64,000 nucleotides of DNA from Micromonospora halotolerans (GCF_032108445.1 NZ_CP134876.1:2604001-2668000); one strand, 5' to 3'. Numbered from the stretch's first letter, positions 24,999 to 32,911 are shown. Notes: a model not told the origin generated them from the letters alone. Program-made: numbers and translations.

Positions 24999-26528
24999 AT
25001 GACGACCTCACCGATCGAGCGTGCCGCCGACTCGTTCGCGGCCGAACTCGCCCGGCACCGCACTGGCCGAGGGCTGTCCAAGAAGCAGTTGGCGACGCTG
25101 ATGGGCTTCGACCCGTCGTACGTCAGCCACGTCGAGGGGCGCCGGCACCGGCCCACCGAGGACTTCGCCCGCCGCGCCGAGGCCGTGCTGGAAGCCAGCG
25201 GCGCGATCTGGCAGCGCTTCCGGGAGTACGACGAGCTGCGGCACAGCCGCTCCGGCGGTCCGTACCGGGACCCGCCCGTGCCCGGCCAGTGGCTACCGCC
25301 CGGCACCGGGCTGGTGGTCGAGCGCGAGACCGCCACCCTCACCCACAGCGAGGACGGCTACCACTGCGCCATCCGGCGCGAGCTGTACAACGCGGGCACC
25401 GAGCCGGTCACCCGCTACCTGGTCCGGGTCGCCGTCGACCGCTACCCCGACGACCCCGGCCGCTCCAACCGGCACCACCGCGAGCACCCGCTGACCTTCG
25501 CCGAGCTGCAACTCAGCGCCTACCGGGACGACGGGGGCGCGCGGGAGCCGATGCACTGGCGGGCCAAGCACGACCGCGACGCGTTCAAGGAGATCTGGCT
25601 GCTCTTCGAGAACGACGAGGGGCGCTTCCCGCTCTACCCCGGCGACCGGGTCACCATCGAGTACGCGTACCGGGTCGGGCGGGACAAGTGGGGCCCGTGG
25701 TTCCAGCGGGCCGTACGCCTGCCCACCCGGCACCTCGGCGTCCGCCTCGACCTCCCCGCCGACCTCGACCCCAAGGTGTGGGGTGCGGAGACCTCCCTCT
25801 CCGCCGAGGAGGGGCCGCTGCGTACCCCGATCCAGCGCGCCGACGAGGGCGGCCGTGCGATCTTCGAATGGGCGACCGACGACCCGCCGCTGAACGCCCG
25901 CTACCGGATGCAGTGGCGGTTCCGCAGCCAGCCGCCGGACGTCGAGCCCGAAGGGCCGGCCCCCGACACCCGGATCCGGGCCAGCGACCGGATGCGCGCC
26001 ATCGGCATCGTGCAGCGCGGCGACGACCTGCTCCGGCAGCAGGCCCGACCGTTCGACCTGCCGCGCGAGGAACAACTCGCCCGGGACGTGGTCGACCGGC
26101 TCTCCGGCCTGCTGGTCCGCCTCGACGAGCTGCACCCCTTCAGCAAGGGCGTGGGCATCGCCGCACCGCAGCTCGGGCTCGGCTGGGCCGCCGCCCTGGT
26201 CCGCCCCGCCGACCGGGCCGCCGAACCCGTCGTGCTGCTCAACCCCCGGGTGGTGGACAGCTCCCCCGACACCGACGAGCAGTACGAGGGGTGCCTCTCC
26301 TTCTTCGACCACCGGGGCCTGGTGCCCCGGCCGCTGCGGATCGACGTCGAGCACGCCCAGTGGGACGGCAGCCGCGTCATCACCTCCTTCGAGTACGCGA
26401 TGGCGCGGCTGGTCGCCCACGAGATCGACCACCTGGAGGGCCGCCTCTACGCCGACCGGATGGCCCCCGGCGTGCCGCTGGTGCCCGTCGAGGAGTACCG
26501 GGAGAGCGGCAACCCCTGGCGCTACTGA
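24999..26528 (+). CDS. XRE-type HTH regulator fused to a complete peptide deformylase domain
   Basis: 509 residues from the ATG at 24999 (GAGGAAG upstream). Residues about 10-65 form an XRE helix-turn-helix (GLSKKQLATLMGFDPSYVSHVEGRRHRP). Residues about 90-310 are a beta-rich region with many aromatic residues (EIWLLFENDEGRFPLYPGD, YAYRVGRDKWGPWFQ) that I do not recognise. Residues about 335-505 are a peptide deformylase with all three motifs: GVGIAAPQLG (384-393, Gln391), EGCLS (430-434, metal ligand Cys432) and HEIDH (474-478, metal ligands His474/His478 and catalytic Glu475). The deformylase therefore looks active. Normal deformylases are free-standing enzymes of about 170-190 residues. 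The fusion suggests a sensor or effector acting on N-formyl-methionine peptides, but function is unknown. Confidence 0.85.
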   Translation: MTTSPIERAADSFAAELARHRTGRGLSKKQLATLMGFDPSYVSHVEGRRHRPTEDFARRAEAVLEASGAIWQRFREYDELRHSRSGGPYRDPPVPGQWLPPGTGLVVERETATLTHSEDGYHCAIRRELYNAGTEPVTRYLVRVAVDRYPDDPGRSNRHHREHPLTFAELQLSAYRDDGGAREPMHWRAKHDRDAFKEIWLLFENDEGRFPLYPGDRVTIEYAYRVGRDKWGPWFQRAVRLPTRHLGVRLDLPADLDPKVWGAETSLSAEEGPLRTPIQRADEGGRAIFEWATDDPPLNARYRMQWRFRSQPPDVEPEGPAPDTRIRASDRMRAIGIVQRGDDLLRQQARPFDLPREEQLARDVVDRLSGLLVRLDELHPFSKGVGIAAPQLGLGWAAALVRPADRAAEPVVLLNPRVVDSSPDTDEQYEGCLSFFDHRGLVPRPLRIDVEHAQWDGSRVITSFEYAMARLVAHEIDHLEGRLYADRMAPGVPLVPVEEYRESGNPWRY

Positions 26529-26541
26529 CCCGCACGGACTC

Positions 26542-26635
26542 CGGTACGCGGGCCGGTTGCCGGCCCGACCCGCGTACCGGTGAACGGGGGGCCGGGTCGC
26601 GTGCCCCAGGGGGCAGGGGCACGCGACCCGGCCCG
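26542..26635. terminator. Two successive long hairpins between convergent genes
   Basis: Hairpin 1 (26542-26581) has a 12-bp stem starting CCGGTACGCGGG. Hairpin 2 (26590-26635) has a 19-bp perfect stem between 26590-26608 and 26617-26635. Each probably terminates one of the convergent genes. Confidence 0.75.
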
Positions 26636-26648
26636 GGGGGAGCAGGGT

Positions 26649-27770
26649 CTACAGGTTGCCGAAGGTGTCGTAGCGGATGTTGTCCGGCGGCACGTCGTCC
26701 GCGGCCAGCGCGCGCAGGGTCGCCCGGACCATCGCTGCCGAGCCGGAGACGTAGCAGTCGTGCGTGGTCCACGGGCCGTACCGGGTGACCACCTCCGAGA
26801 TGTCCCCCAGTTCGCCGTCGAAGTCCGGGTCGTCGCTGCACGCCGTGGTCACCGACAGCCACGGATGGACGGCCACCAGCTTCTCCAGGCCGGGCAGCCC
26901 GTACAGATCCGCGGGCCGGCGGGCCCCGTAGAAGACGTGCACCCAGCGGGTGCGGTTGACCCGGGTCAGCTCCTCCACCAGCGCCTTGATCGGGGCCAGC
27001 CCGACCCCGCCCGCCACGCAGAGGATGTCCCGGGTGGAGGCCCGGTCCAGGGTCATCGAGCCCATCGGCGCGGCCACCCGCAGCAGGTCACCCGGCCTGG
27101 TCCGGCGGACCAGCGCCCCGGACACCCAGCCCGCCGCCCCGGCCGGCGTCCGCACGTGGAACTCCAGCACGTTGTCCTCGTTCGGGGCGTTCGCCACCGA
27201 GTACGTCCGCCACACCCGCGGGTGGTGGCGGGGCGCCTCGACGCTCACGTACTGGCCGGCCTGCCAGGTCATCGGATGCTGGAGGGCGCGGACGGTCAGC
27301 ACCGCGGTGTCCGGGCCGTGCCGCTCGTGCGTGAGCACCTCGGCGTGCCAGAACGGCGGGTTGTCGTCGGCCGCCGCGCCGGCCAGCATCCGCTCGCTGA
27401 TGCTCGCGTACGCCTCCCGCCACGCCTGGTCGTACTCCAGGTTCCAGCCGTCGCCGGCGGTGCTGCGCAGCGCGTCCAGCAGGGCGACACCCATGCTCTC
27501 GTAGTGGCTCGCCTCGACGTGGAACTTCCGGTGGTCCCGGCCCAGCGCGCGCAGGTACTCGTCGAAGCTCTCCGGGTCGTCCACCGTCTGGGTGGCGGTG
27601 ACGATCGCCTCCAGGATCCGGTCGCCCTGGCCGTTCATCTGCACCGGGAAGAGCATGCGCAGCGCCGGGTCGAGGAGGAACAGCCGGGCGTAGAAGTGAC
27701 CGCTGAGCCGCTCCCGGTCCTCCTCGACCAGGGTCCAGCTCTCCTTCAGCAACCGCGCGAAGTTCTCCAC
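26649..27770 (-). CDS. Flavohemoglobin-type globin/ferredoxin-NAD(P) reductase
   Basis: 373 residues. An N-terminal globin domain (residues 1-135, proximal His about H80 in GRDHRKFHV) is joined to an FAD domain (RTYSVANAPNEDNVLEFHVR, the RxYS flavin motif) and an NAD(P) domain (CVAGGVGLAPIKALVEEL, CYVSGSAAMV). Flavohemoglobins detoxify nitric oxide to nitrate using NAD(P)H and oxygen. The distal-pocket residues differ from E. coli Hmp in places, as in the actinobacterial oxygen-binding group, so activity on NO is likely but not certain. GTG start at 27770 with AAGGAG upstream. It diverges from a CPBP protease, with a perfect 17-bp dyad between them. Confidence 0.88.
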   Translation of the reverse strand: MENFARLLKESWTLVEEDRERLSGHFYARLFLLDPALRMLFPVQMNGQGDRILEAIVTATQTVDDPESFDEYLRALGRDHRKFHVEASHYESMGVALLDALRSTAGDGWNLEYDQAWREAYASISERMLAGAAADDNPPFWHAEVLTHERHGPDTAVLTVRALQHPMTWQAGQYVSVEAPRHHPRVWRTYSVANAPNEDNVLEFHVRTPAGAAGWVSGALVRRTRPGDLLRVAAPMGSMTLDRASTRDILCVAGGVGLAPIKALVEELTRVNRTRWVHVFYGARRPADLYGLPGLEKLVAVHPWLSVTTACSDDPDFDGELGDISEVVTRYGPWTTHDCYVSGSAAMVRATLRALAADDVPPDNIRYDTFGNL

Positions 27771-27838
27771 AGGGGCACGCTCCTTCTCCTGGCGGGCGGA
27801 TCGGCCCCCATAGAATCTCCACGGAGCGTGCCGGCCGG

Positions 27839-27855
27839 TCGCACAGAATGTGCGA
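27839..27855. promoter_or_regulatory. Perfect 17-bp inverted repeat between flavohemoglobin and CPBP genes
   Basis: TCGCACA-GAA-TGTGCGA, extendable by two more pairs beyond one mismatch. It lies in the 144-bp divergent intergenic region, so a single regulator could act on both genes. Confidence 0.55.
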
Positions 27856-27914
27856 TCGGCTCACCTGGCCGCCGGGACGTGCCGACCGGTCCCCGGGTGC
27901 GGCACAGTGGTCCG

Positions 27915-28688
27915 GTGACGGTTGACGAGCTGACCCGCCCGGTCTCCCGCCGGACGCTGGGCAGCGAGACGTTGCTCGTGCTCGGCCTCTCCCTCGGCCA
28001 GTCGGCCGTGTACGCCCTGGTGTCGCTGGTCGCCAAGCTGACCGCCACGGGCGGGCTGTCGAAGCAGACCGCCTCGCTGAACACCTCCGCGTCGGCCCGC
28101 CCCTACCTCGACCTGACGTACCAGCTCCTCGGGATCCTCTTCGCGCTGCTGCCGGTGCTGCTCGCCGTACACCTGCTGGCGCGCGACCCCGGCGACCCGG
28201 CGCGGACGCTCGGCGCCGACCTCACCCGGCCCGGGTCGGACCTGGCCCGGGGCGCGGGCCTGGCCGCGCTGATCGGCCTCCCCGGGCTGGCCCTGTTCTG
28301 GGCGGCCGCCCAGCTCGGCATCAACGCCACCCTCGTGCCGGCCGCCCTGCCGCCCCTCTGGTGGGCGGTGCCGGTGCTGATCCTGGCCGCCGTGCAGAAC
28401 GCCGTGCTGGAGGAGGTGATCGTGGTCGGCTACCTGGTCACCCGGCTGCGACAGCTCCGGTGGCGGCTCGCCGCCGTGCTCGCGGCGAGTGCCCTGCTGC
28501 GCGGTTCCTACCACCTCTACCAGGGCTTCGGCGCGTTCCTCGGCAACGCCGTGATGGGCGTGATCTTCGGCCTGTTCTACCTGCGTACCCGGCGGGTGGG
28601 GCCGCTGATCGTCGCGCACACCCTGCTCGACGTGGTCGCCTTCGTCGGCTACGCCCTCCTGCCGAAATCCTGGTTCGGCTGGCTCTGA
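27915..28688 (+). CDS. CPBP family intramembrane glutamic endopeptidase
   Basis: 257 residues, about eight membrane segments. CPBP (Abi/CAAX) motifs are present: the EE pair in VLEEVIVVGYL, the downstream SYHLYQ with its His, and the final HTLLDVV. Some bacterial members act in bacteriocin self-immunity or prenyl-protein-like processing; the role here is unknown. GTG start at 27915. Its 3' end overlaps the convergent gene by 40 bp. Confidence 0.8.
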   Translation: MTVDELTRPVSRRTLGSETLLVLGLSLGQSAVYALVSLVAKLTATGGLSKQTASLNTSASARPYLDLTYQLLGILFALLPVLLAVHLLARDPGDPARTLGADLTRPGSDLARGAGLAALIGLPGLALFWAAAQLGINATLVPAALPPLWWAVPVLILAAVQNAVLEEVIVVGYLVTRLRQLRWRLAAVLAASALLRGSYHLYQGFGAFLGNAVMGVIFGLFYLRTRRVGPLIVAHTLLDVVAFVGYALLPKSWFGWL

Positions 28689-30259
28689 CGGCGGGTCGGG
28701 CGGTAGAGGCTGATCGCCCGGGCGGCCAGGCGCTCGGCGGCGGTCGCGTCGCCCGTCGCCGCGGCGAGCGCCGCCGCGCCGGGAAGCAGCCGCGCGGCCA
28801 GCCGCAGACCCAACCAGCCAGCGGCCTGCGCGGCCAGCGGGGTGGCCAGCCGCCACGCCGCCTCGGCCGCCCGGGACCACGACCCCTCCGCCGGAGCCCC
28901 GGCCGAGCGCACCCCGTCCAGCGCGGCGCGAGCCGTGCCGGCGTCCGGGTGCACCTGCGTCAGCACCAGCAGCTCGACCACCCGGTCGGGATGCGCCGGC
29001 TCCCGGCCGTAGACGGCGGCCAGGTGCAGCACCAGGTTCGCCTGCGTCCACAGCACCGCCGTGAGCTCCGCCACCGGCGCGAACAGCCCGGCGCCCGCCG
29101 CGAGCGCGCCACCCGTGCCGGCCAGCCGCACGAACCGCCGGGTCACCAGCCGGGCCAGCCCGTCGGCGTCGGCGTCCGGGTAGGCGTCGCGGGTCCGGTC
29201 CACCCAGTCCGCGGCGCGCGGCCCGAGGGCCTCCACCGCGGCGAGGGCCAGCAGCTCCGGCGCGAAGCCCGGGTGTTCGAGTACGCGCACGCCGACCGCC
29301 CGCCAGCCCGACCCGGTGTCGCGCCGTTCCACCTGAACCGTCGCCGGGGCCTCACCGGCGGCGGACCGGGTTCCGGCCAGCTCGACCTTGGCGGGTGGTT
29401 CCGGTTGGTCGCGGTGTGGGGCGGTCGGTTCGGCCGGAACCTGTGCGGCGTCCTGCTCCGGCGGGAGCTGCGCGGTGGTTTCCGCCGGAAGCTGCCCCCC
29501 AGGAGTTTCGGTAGCGGCCTGGGAACTGGCGGGCGCGGCGGCCTCCACGCTGGCGGTGGATCCCCGGCGAGCAGTTGGGCGCTTCGCCGTCTCCTTCGCC
29601 GGGGTCGCCCTGGTGCCCTTCCGTGCCCGCCCGTTGCGTGCCGGCGTCACGGTTCCCGCCGGCGTCGCGGCCGGCTCGGCCGCCCCCGGCTCGGACCCGG
29701 CCGTCCCGGCGACGTCGGTTCCCGGGGACGCCGTGGTTCCGGGCTCCGCCGGAGCCTTGCGCGCGGCTTCGGACCCGGCGGCGTCGGTCTCCGCAGGCGC
29801 GGTCGCTCCGAGCGCCGCCGGAGCCTTGGGCGCCGCCGCGGACTTCCGCGCGGCCGGGGCGGCCTTCTTCGGCGGGGTGGCCTTCTTCGCGGCCGGGGCA
29901 CGGCGGGTCCGCTTCGGCGGCTCCTCGCTCACCGGCTCATCGGCGGGAGCGTAGGCCGGTGGCGGCGCGACGGCCGGCGTACCCGCATCCGTGGTGGCGA
30001 CGACCTCGGCGGACGGGCGCGGGCGTGGGGCCGCCGGCACCTCGGCGGCCGGGGCGGCCTGCGTCGGGTCCGGCGGCTGGAACAGCACCGTCGGCGCCGC
30101 CGTGGCCCGCCGGGGCCGCGGCGGTGTGTCGTCCACCACCTCGGCCGGAGCGGGCTCGGGCGTGGGCGGCGGGGTGAAGGTCGGGCGGGGGGAGCGGCTC
30201 CGCCGGCCCTTGGCGGCGGGCTCGCGACGGGGCTGATCGCTCGGCGACTGCTCCTGCAT
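28649..30259 (-). CDS. Large Ala/Pro-rich protein with histone-like linker and conserved helical C-terminus
   Basis: 536 residues. Residues 1-320 are disordered and of low complexity with several basic AAKKATPPKKAAPAARKSAAAPKA-like stretches resembling the tails of actinobacterial histone-like proteins. The C-terminal 200 residues (from VRVLEHPGFAPELLALAAVEALGPRAADWVDRTRDAYPDA) are helical with hydrophobic stretches (GTGGALAAGAGLFAPVAELTAVLWTQANLVLHLAAVYG) similar to EcsC-type membrane-associated proteins. The first 120 codons contain strings of repeated APA/PAP. ATG at 30259; TACGCT 8 bases upstream suggests near-leaderless expression. Function unknown. Confidence 0.65.
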   Translation of the reverse strand: MQEQSPSDQPRREPAAKGRRSRSPRPTFTPPPTPEPAPAEVVDDTPPRPRRATAAPTVLFQPPDPTQAAPAAEVPAAPRPRPSAEVVATTDAGTPAVAPPPAYAPADEPVSEEPPKRTRRAPAAKKATPPKKAAPAARKSAAAPKAPAALGATAPAETDAAGSEAARKAPAEPGTTASPGTDVAGTAGSEPGAAEPAATPAGTVTPARNGRARKGTRATPAKETAKRPTARRGSTASVEAAAPASSQAATETPGGQLPAETTAQLPPEQDAAQVPAEPTAPHRDQPEPPAKVELAGTRSAAGEAPATVQVERRDTGSGWRAVGVRVLEHPGFAPELLALAAVEALGPRAADWVDRTRDAYPDADADGLARLVTRRFVRLAGTGGALAAGAGLFAPVAELTAVLWTQANLVLHLAAVYGREPAHPDRVVELLVLTQVHPDAGTARAALDGVRSAGAPAEGSWSRAAEAAWRLATPLAAQAAGWLGLRLAARLLPGAAALAAATGDATAAERLAARAISLYRPTRRQSQPNQDFGRRA

Positions 30260-30392
30260 ATCGATGGAGCGTAGACCCGAGCGTGACGCGGCACACGACG
30301 AAAACGCGGGGGATGGGCGCTTCCCGGTAGTCGCTTTGCCCCCGGTGGGTGCGGGCCTGTATCCTCGGGCGCGGTGGTCTCCGGGCCACCTG

Positions 30393-30483
30393 GGAGACTT
30401 CGCCTAGTCTGGTCTATGGCGCCGCACTGCTAATGCGGTTGGGGTCTTAAAGCCCCTCCCGGGTTCGAATCCCGGAGTCTCCG
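30393..30483 (+). tRNA. tRNA-Ser (GCU)
   Basis: 91 nt, acceptor GGAGACT/AGTCTCC, anticodon loop CTGCTAA, long variable arm, T-loop TTCGAAT, discriminator G. Confidence 0.95.
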
Positions 30484-30518
30484 CGCGAAAGCCGGTGTGT
30501 AGACTGGCCGAGCAGCAA

Positions 30519-30591
30519 GCGCCCGTAGCTCAATGGATAGAGCATCTGACTACGGATCAGAAGGTTAGGGGTTCGAGTCCCTTCGGGCGCA
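30519..30591 (+). tRNA. tRNA-Arg (ACG), integration target
   Basis: 73 nt, acceptor GCGCCCG/CGGGCGC, anticodon loop CTACGGA, T-loop TTCGAGT, discriminator A. The gene is intact. The sequence from its anticodon loop to 2 bases past its end is repeated exactly at 32912-32955, so the gene marks the left end of an inserted element. Confidence 0.95.
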
Positions 30592-30593
30592 CA
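30550..30593 (+). mobile_element. attL: left 44-bp copy of the tRNA-Arg 3' half
   Basis: The 44 bases run from the first base of the anticodon loop to just past the tRNA end and are identical to 32912-32955. Tyrosine recombinases of actinobacterial integrative elements commonly cross over in the anticodon loop. Confidence 0.85.
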
Positions 30594-30614
30594 CAGTTGA
30601 ACAGCAAGAACGCA

Positions 30615-30642
30615 CAGGGCCGGTCGCAAGCGACCGGCCCTG
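30615..30642 (+). terminator. Perfect 12-bp hairpin after tRNA-Arg
   Basis: CAGGGCCGGTCG and CGACCGGCCCTG around a CAAG loop, 24 bases after the tRNA. Confidence 0.75.
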
Positions 30643-30663
30643 ACAGCAACCGGTGACAGCAAC
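30641..30663 (+). repeat. Left arm-type repeat pair
   Basis: Two direct copies of TGACAGCAAC separated by CGG. The same arrangement (spacer CGT) occurs at 32794-32816 near the right end. Confidence 0.65.
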
Positions 30664-31125
30664 GTCATTCCTCGGGCTCCTCATCAAGGCGGCCCGCAAA
30701 GCGGGCCGCGCCGGCCCGGCCCCGGCCTGCTGGCGACCTCCGGCCGGCATCGGCCGGGCCGGCCGGCCACACTGCGGGGCGTGATGAACGAGAGGCTGGG
30801 GCGGGACGATCGCCATCGGGGTCGCTCTCCATCGAGGTGTGGGCGATCGCTGCCGCGCAGCAGAGCTGCTTGCCTCCGAGTCTTGTGGGCGCTGTCGACC
30901 GCCCGATGACGACGAGGACCAGGGCGTGACCCATCCCCCGGGTGCCCGATCCTCTACGCCACCCGACCGGCGTCAAGGGCGCTACGCGTCGGCACGCCGA
31001 TGGCCTACGGCCACCCTTGACCCCGACCGGGCGCCGCAGTCTTTGGCACCTATCCCGGGGGATGGGAGCAGACTGGCAATCACCTTCCGCGCCTATGCGT
31101 GCAGGGCAGGGCCTATGGTGTCGCG

Positions 31126-31491
31126 GTGGACGATCACATCATCCAGACCTCCGGGCACTCGGACCGGCATGAGATGTTCAGATCCCTGCCCTTCCCCTTC
31201 AACGGGGACCGGTTCCCGGACAATCTGGGAGCAGTCGTGCAGCGCACCGTGCTGGAGGGCAGAGAGCCAGCCCGCGAGGTGATCCACACCGACGACAACT
31301 CATGGATTGTCGGCGACGGCGTCAACGACCCGAAGCAGCCTGGCACAGTAGTCGCGACATGCATTAGGCATGTCATCGAACTGAACTCATCGGTGGCTGA
31401 ACTCGCCAGTCTCCCGCTCGGCCAGTCTGCTTTCCGGAAGAACCCCGGCGAGCCGTGGGTGATCGAGCCTCACTCCTGGTGGGAGGAGTGA
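31126..31491 (+). CDS. DUF2185/Imm33-like protein
   Basis: 121 residues if the GTG at 31126 is used; TATGGT lies 6 bases upstream (leaderless), and a longer frame from 31099 has no better signal. The pattern W-V-GDGxNDP .. IELNSSVAELASLPLGQSAFRK..GEPW recalls the DUF2185/Imm33 immunity fold, which protects against polymorphic toxins, but key DUF2185 residues cannot be verified by eye. It is cargo of the tRNA-Arg element; no partner toxin is visible. Confidence 0.5.
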   Translation: MDDHIIQTSGHSDRHEMFRSLPFPFNGDRFPDNLGAVVQRTVLEGREPAREVIHTDDNSWIVGDGVNDPKQPGTVVATCIRHVIELNSSVAELASLPLGQSAFRKNPGEPWVIEPHSWWEE

Positions 31492-31642
31492 GTTACAAAC
31501 CTCGCCAGTTGCCGTGCCATACACGTGCCAGTAGTCGGTACCCAAGACGGTCGCCAGGGGGCACGAACGGTCGCGCGCTTCCTGCCTTGACCTCGCCCGC
31601 CAGGTCCAGGTCGGCCGTGATCTTCGTCCTTCCAAACTGCGG

Positions 31643-32053
31643 CTACGACCCGGCGGGGGACCAAAACTCGTCGTCCTCCTCGTCTGGCGACGAAGGGGCA
31701 TACTGCCGCAGAGCGCCGTCGCGAATCATCCAGACGCGGAAGAAGGGCTCCTCCTGGTCCATCGCGAAGAGTTGCACTGCGTTGGGGTTGTGCCAGGCCA
31801 GGGAACCGAAATGCTCCACAACAGCAGCGAGGTCGGCGTGGTTGAGCGCCCCGCCGTACACCTCGCATTCGGGGTTCTTGTGTCCGCCCCACTGGTTGTC
31901 GGCAGCGGTGATCAGGCGCAGGTTGCCGCAGCCGCCCGGCCGCATGCCTAGCTCGCGACGGGGGCACTCGTTGTCGAGCCACCCGCTGAACGCCTCGGCG
32001 TTGAGGCGGTCCTCCGGACCCACCGACAGCATCACGTTGGCAACCCAGCTCAC
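31643..32053 (-). CDS. Conserved actinobacterial hypothetical protein in the element
   Basis: 136 residues from the GTG at 32053, which has GGGGGA 5 bases upstream; a TTG at 32065 is another in-frame option. The sequence is compact with no membrane segment: LSVGPEDRLNAEAFSGWLDNE, a GCGNLRLITAADNQWGGHKNPECEVYGGALNHADL block and a FFRVWMIRDGALRQYAP end. I recall similar unannotated proteins in Streptomyces, but cannot give a function. It points toward the DUF2185-like gene (convergent). Confidence 0.6.
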   Translation of the reverse strand: MSWVANVMLSVGPEDRLNAEAFSGWLDNECPRRELGMRPGGCGNLRLITAADNQWGGHKNPECEVYGGALNHADLAAVVEHFGSLAWHNPNAVQLFAMDQEEPFFRVWMIRDGALRQYAPSSPDEEDDEFWSPAGS

Positions 32054-32188
32054 CGCATCCCCCAATCCACGACCCGGGACCGTACAGCCATTCGTACAGC
32101 CAAGACCATCCGCTTACGCTGACAATGCCGGACGGTCACGGACGGGCCGACCAGCGCCGAGCCCAGTCGACCAGCCAGCCGGGATCTT

Positions 32189-32233
32189 CTTCTAATCCCA
32201 AGGCCGCCGGTTTGAATCCTTGCCGGCGCACCA
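32189..32233 (+). pseudogene. Degraded tRNA-Arg(UCU) 3' half, possible old att site
   Basis: The lengths fit a tRNA exactly: loop CTTCTAA (anticodon TCT), 5-nt anticodon stem TCCCA, 5-nt variable loop, 5-nt T-stem, T-loop TTTGAAT, 5-nt T-stem, 7-nt acceptor, discriminator A and CCA. Three T-stem pairs are mismatched and there is no 5' half. Confidence 0.5.
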
Positions 32234-32266
32234 CTGTCAGGGTCAACGGCGATGTTTTCCAGTCAC

Positions 32267-32272
32267 TAGGGT
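32267..32272 (+). promoter_or_regulatory. -10 hexamer of a leaderless promoter
   Basis: TAGGGT, 7 bases, then the ATG of the GNAT gene at 32280; no Shine-Dalgarno. Confidence 0.55.
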
Positions 32273-32279
32273 CTCCGCC

Positions 32280-32780
32280 ATGATCGAGACGGAGCGACTG
32301 CGACTGGAAACCCTCGACGTCGCGGCGGCGCGGGCCGTCGCGGCCGGCGACCGGGACGGTCGCGCCTGGCACGCGGAGTTTCCTCGGGAGGACGACCGGG
32401 ACGCGGCGGCCATGGTCCTCCCGCACTCGAACCTGACGTTCGGCTGCCGGCTCATCATCGAGAGGATCTCCGGCCTGGCCGTGGGGACGATCGGATTTTT
32501 TGGGCCACCGGACAACACCGGTACCGTGATGGTCGGCTATGGCCTCGTACCGCCGGCGCGGGGTCATGGCCTCGCCACCGAGGCGCTACGCGCCCTGGTG
32601 GCATATGGGTTCGCGCAACCGTCGGTACGGACCATCACGGCTGATCCGCTGCACGACAACGTCGCCTCCCATCGGGTGCTGGAGAAGGCCGGTTTTTTGC
32701 ACACGTACTCCACCAAGGACGCGCGCTGGTACGCGATCGAGCGCACCGACCGACAGCATGACAACCAACAACCCTGCTGA
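32280..32780 (+). CDS. GNAT family N-acetyltransferase (RimJ/RimL type)
   Basis: 166 residues: IETERLRLETLDVAAARAV start, VGYGLVPPARGHGLATEALRALVAYGF with the acetyl-CoA pyrophosphate loop (RGHGLA), and DNVASHRVLEKAGF, the RimJ/RimL-type closing motif. Members acetylate ribosomal protein N-termini, antibiotics or small amines; substrate unknown. Start set by the leaderless -10 7 bases upstream. It is the third cargo gene of the element. Confidence 0.85.
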   Translation: MIETERLRLETLDVAAARAVAAGDRDGRAWHAEFPREDDRDAAAMVLPHSNLTFGCRLIIERISGLAVGTIGFFGPPDNTGTVMVGYGLVPPARGHGLATEALRALVAYGFAQPSVRTITADPLHDNVASHRVLEKAGFLHTYSTKDARWYAIERTDRQHDNQQPC

Positions 32781-32793
32781 CCGTCACGGCGTT

Positions 32794-32816
32794 TGACAGC
32801 AACCGTTGACAGCAAC
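32794..32816 (+). repeat. Right arm-type repeat pair
   Basis: Two direct copies of TGACAGCAAC separated by CGT, matching 30641-30663 with one difference. Confidence 0.65.
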
Positions 32817-32911
32817 AGCCCCGCACCCGGGAGGACGGGCCCGGACGATGGCAGGCCTAGGGCCAGCGGCAGAAGCCGGGGGCCGAACCGTTCCGGACGG
32901 GTTCGCCGAGG

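Larger units (their letters stand above)
30594..31125. other. Left 530 bp of the element without a convincing gene
   Basis: Contains the tRNA terminator, the left pair of arm-like repeats, a GC-rich stretch and, at 31036-31085, a sequence that is also found near 33820. Open frames on both strands lack RBS support and biased composition. Confidence 0.45.
30594..32911. mobile_element. Integrase-less element in tRNA-Arg (cis-mobilizable type)
   Basis: A 2.3-kb segment bounded by exact 44-bp att repeats, with paired internal 10-bp repeats near both ends that look like integrase arm sites. Cargo: a DUF2185-like protein, a conserved hypothetical protein and a GNAT acetyltransferase, plus a degraded tRNA 3' half. 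There is no integrase, excisionase or replication gene inside. Base composition is visibly lower in GC than the neighbouring genes in the 31.1-32.1 kb part. It fits the definition of a cis-mobilizable element or an ICE remnant. Confidence 0.7.

Noticed and set aside
24770..26788. 672-codon open frame on the plus strand
   Set aside because: Overlaps the HTH-deformylase gene in another frame; composition is Arg/Pro/Ala shadow sequence, while the deformylase motifs lie in the chosen frame.
30665..30976. 103-codon minus-strand frame in the left part of the element
   Set aside because: Low-complexity Arg/Pro/Ala content, no RBS and no recognisable motif; could not be supported as a gene.
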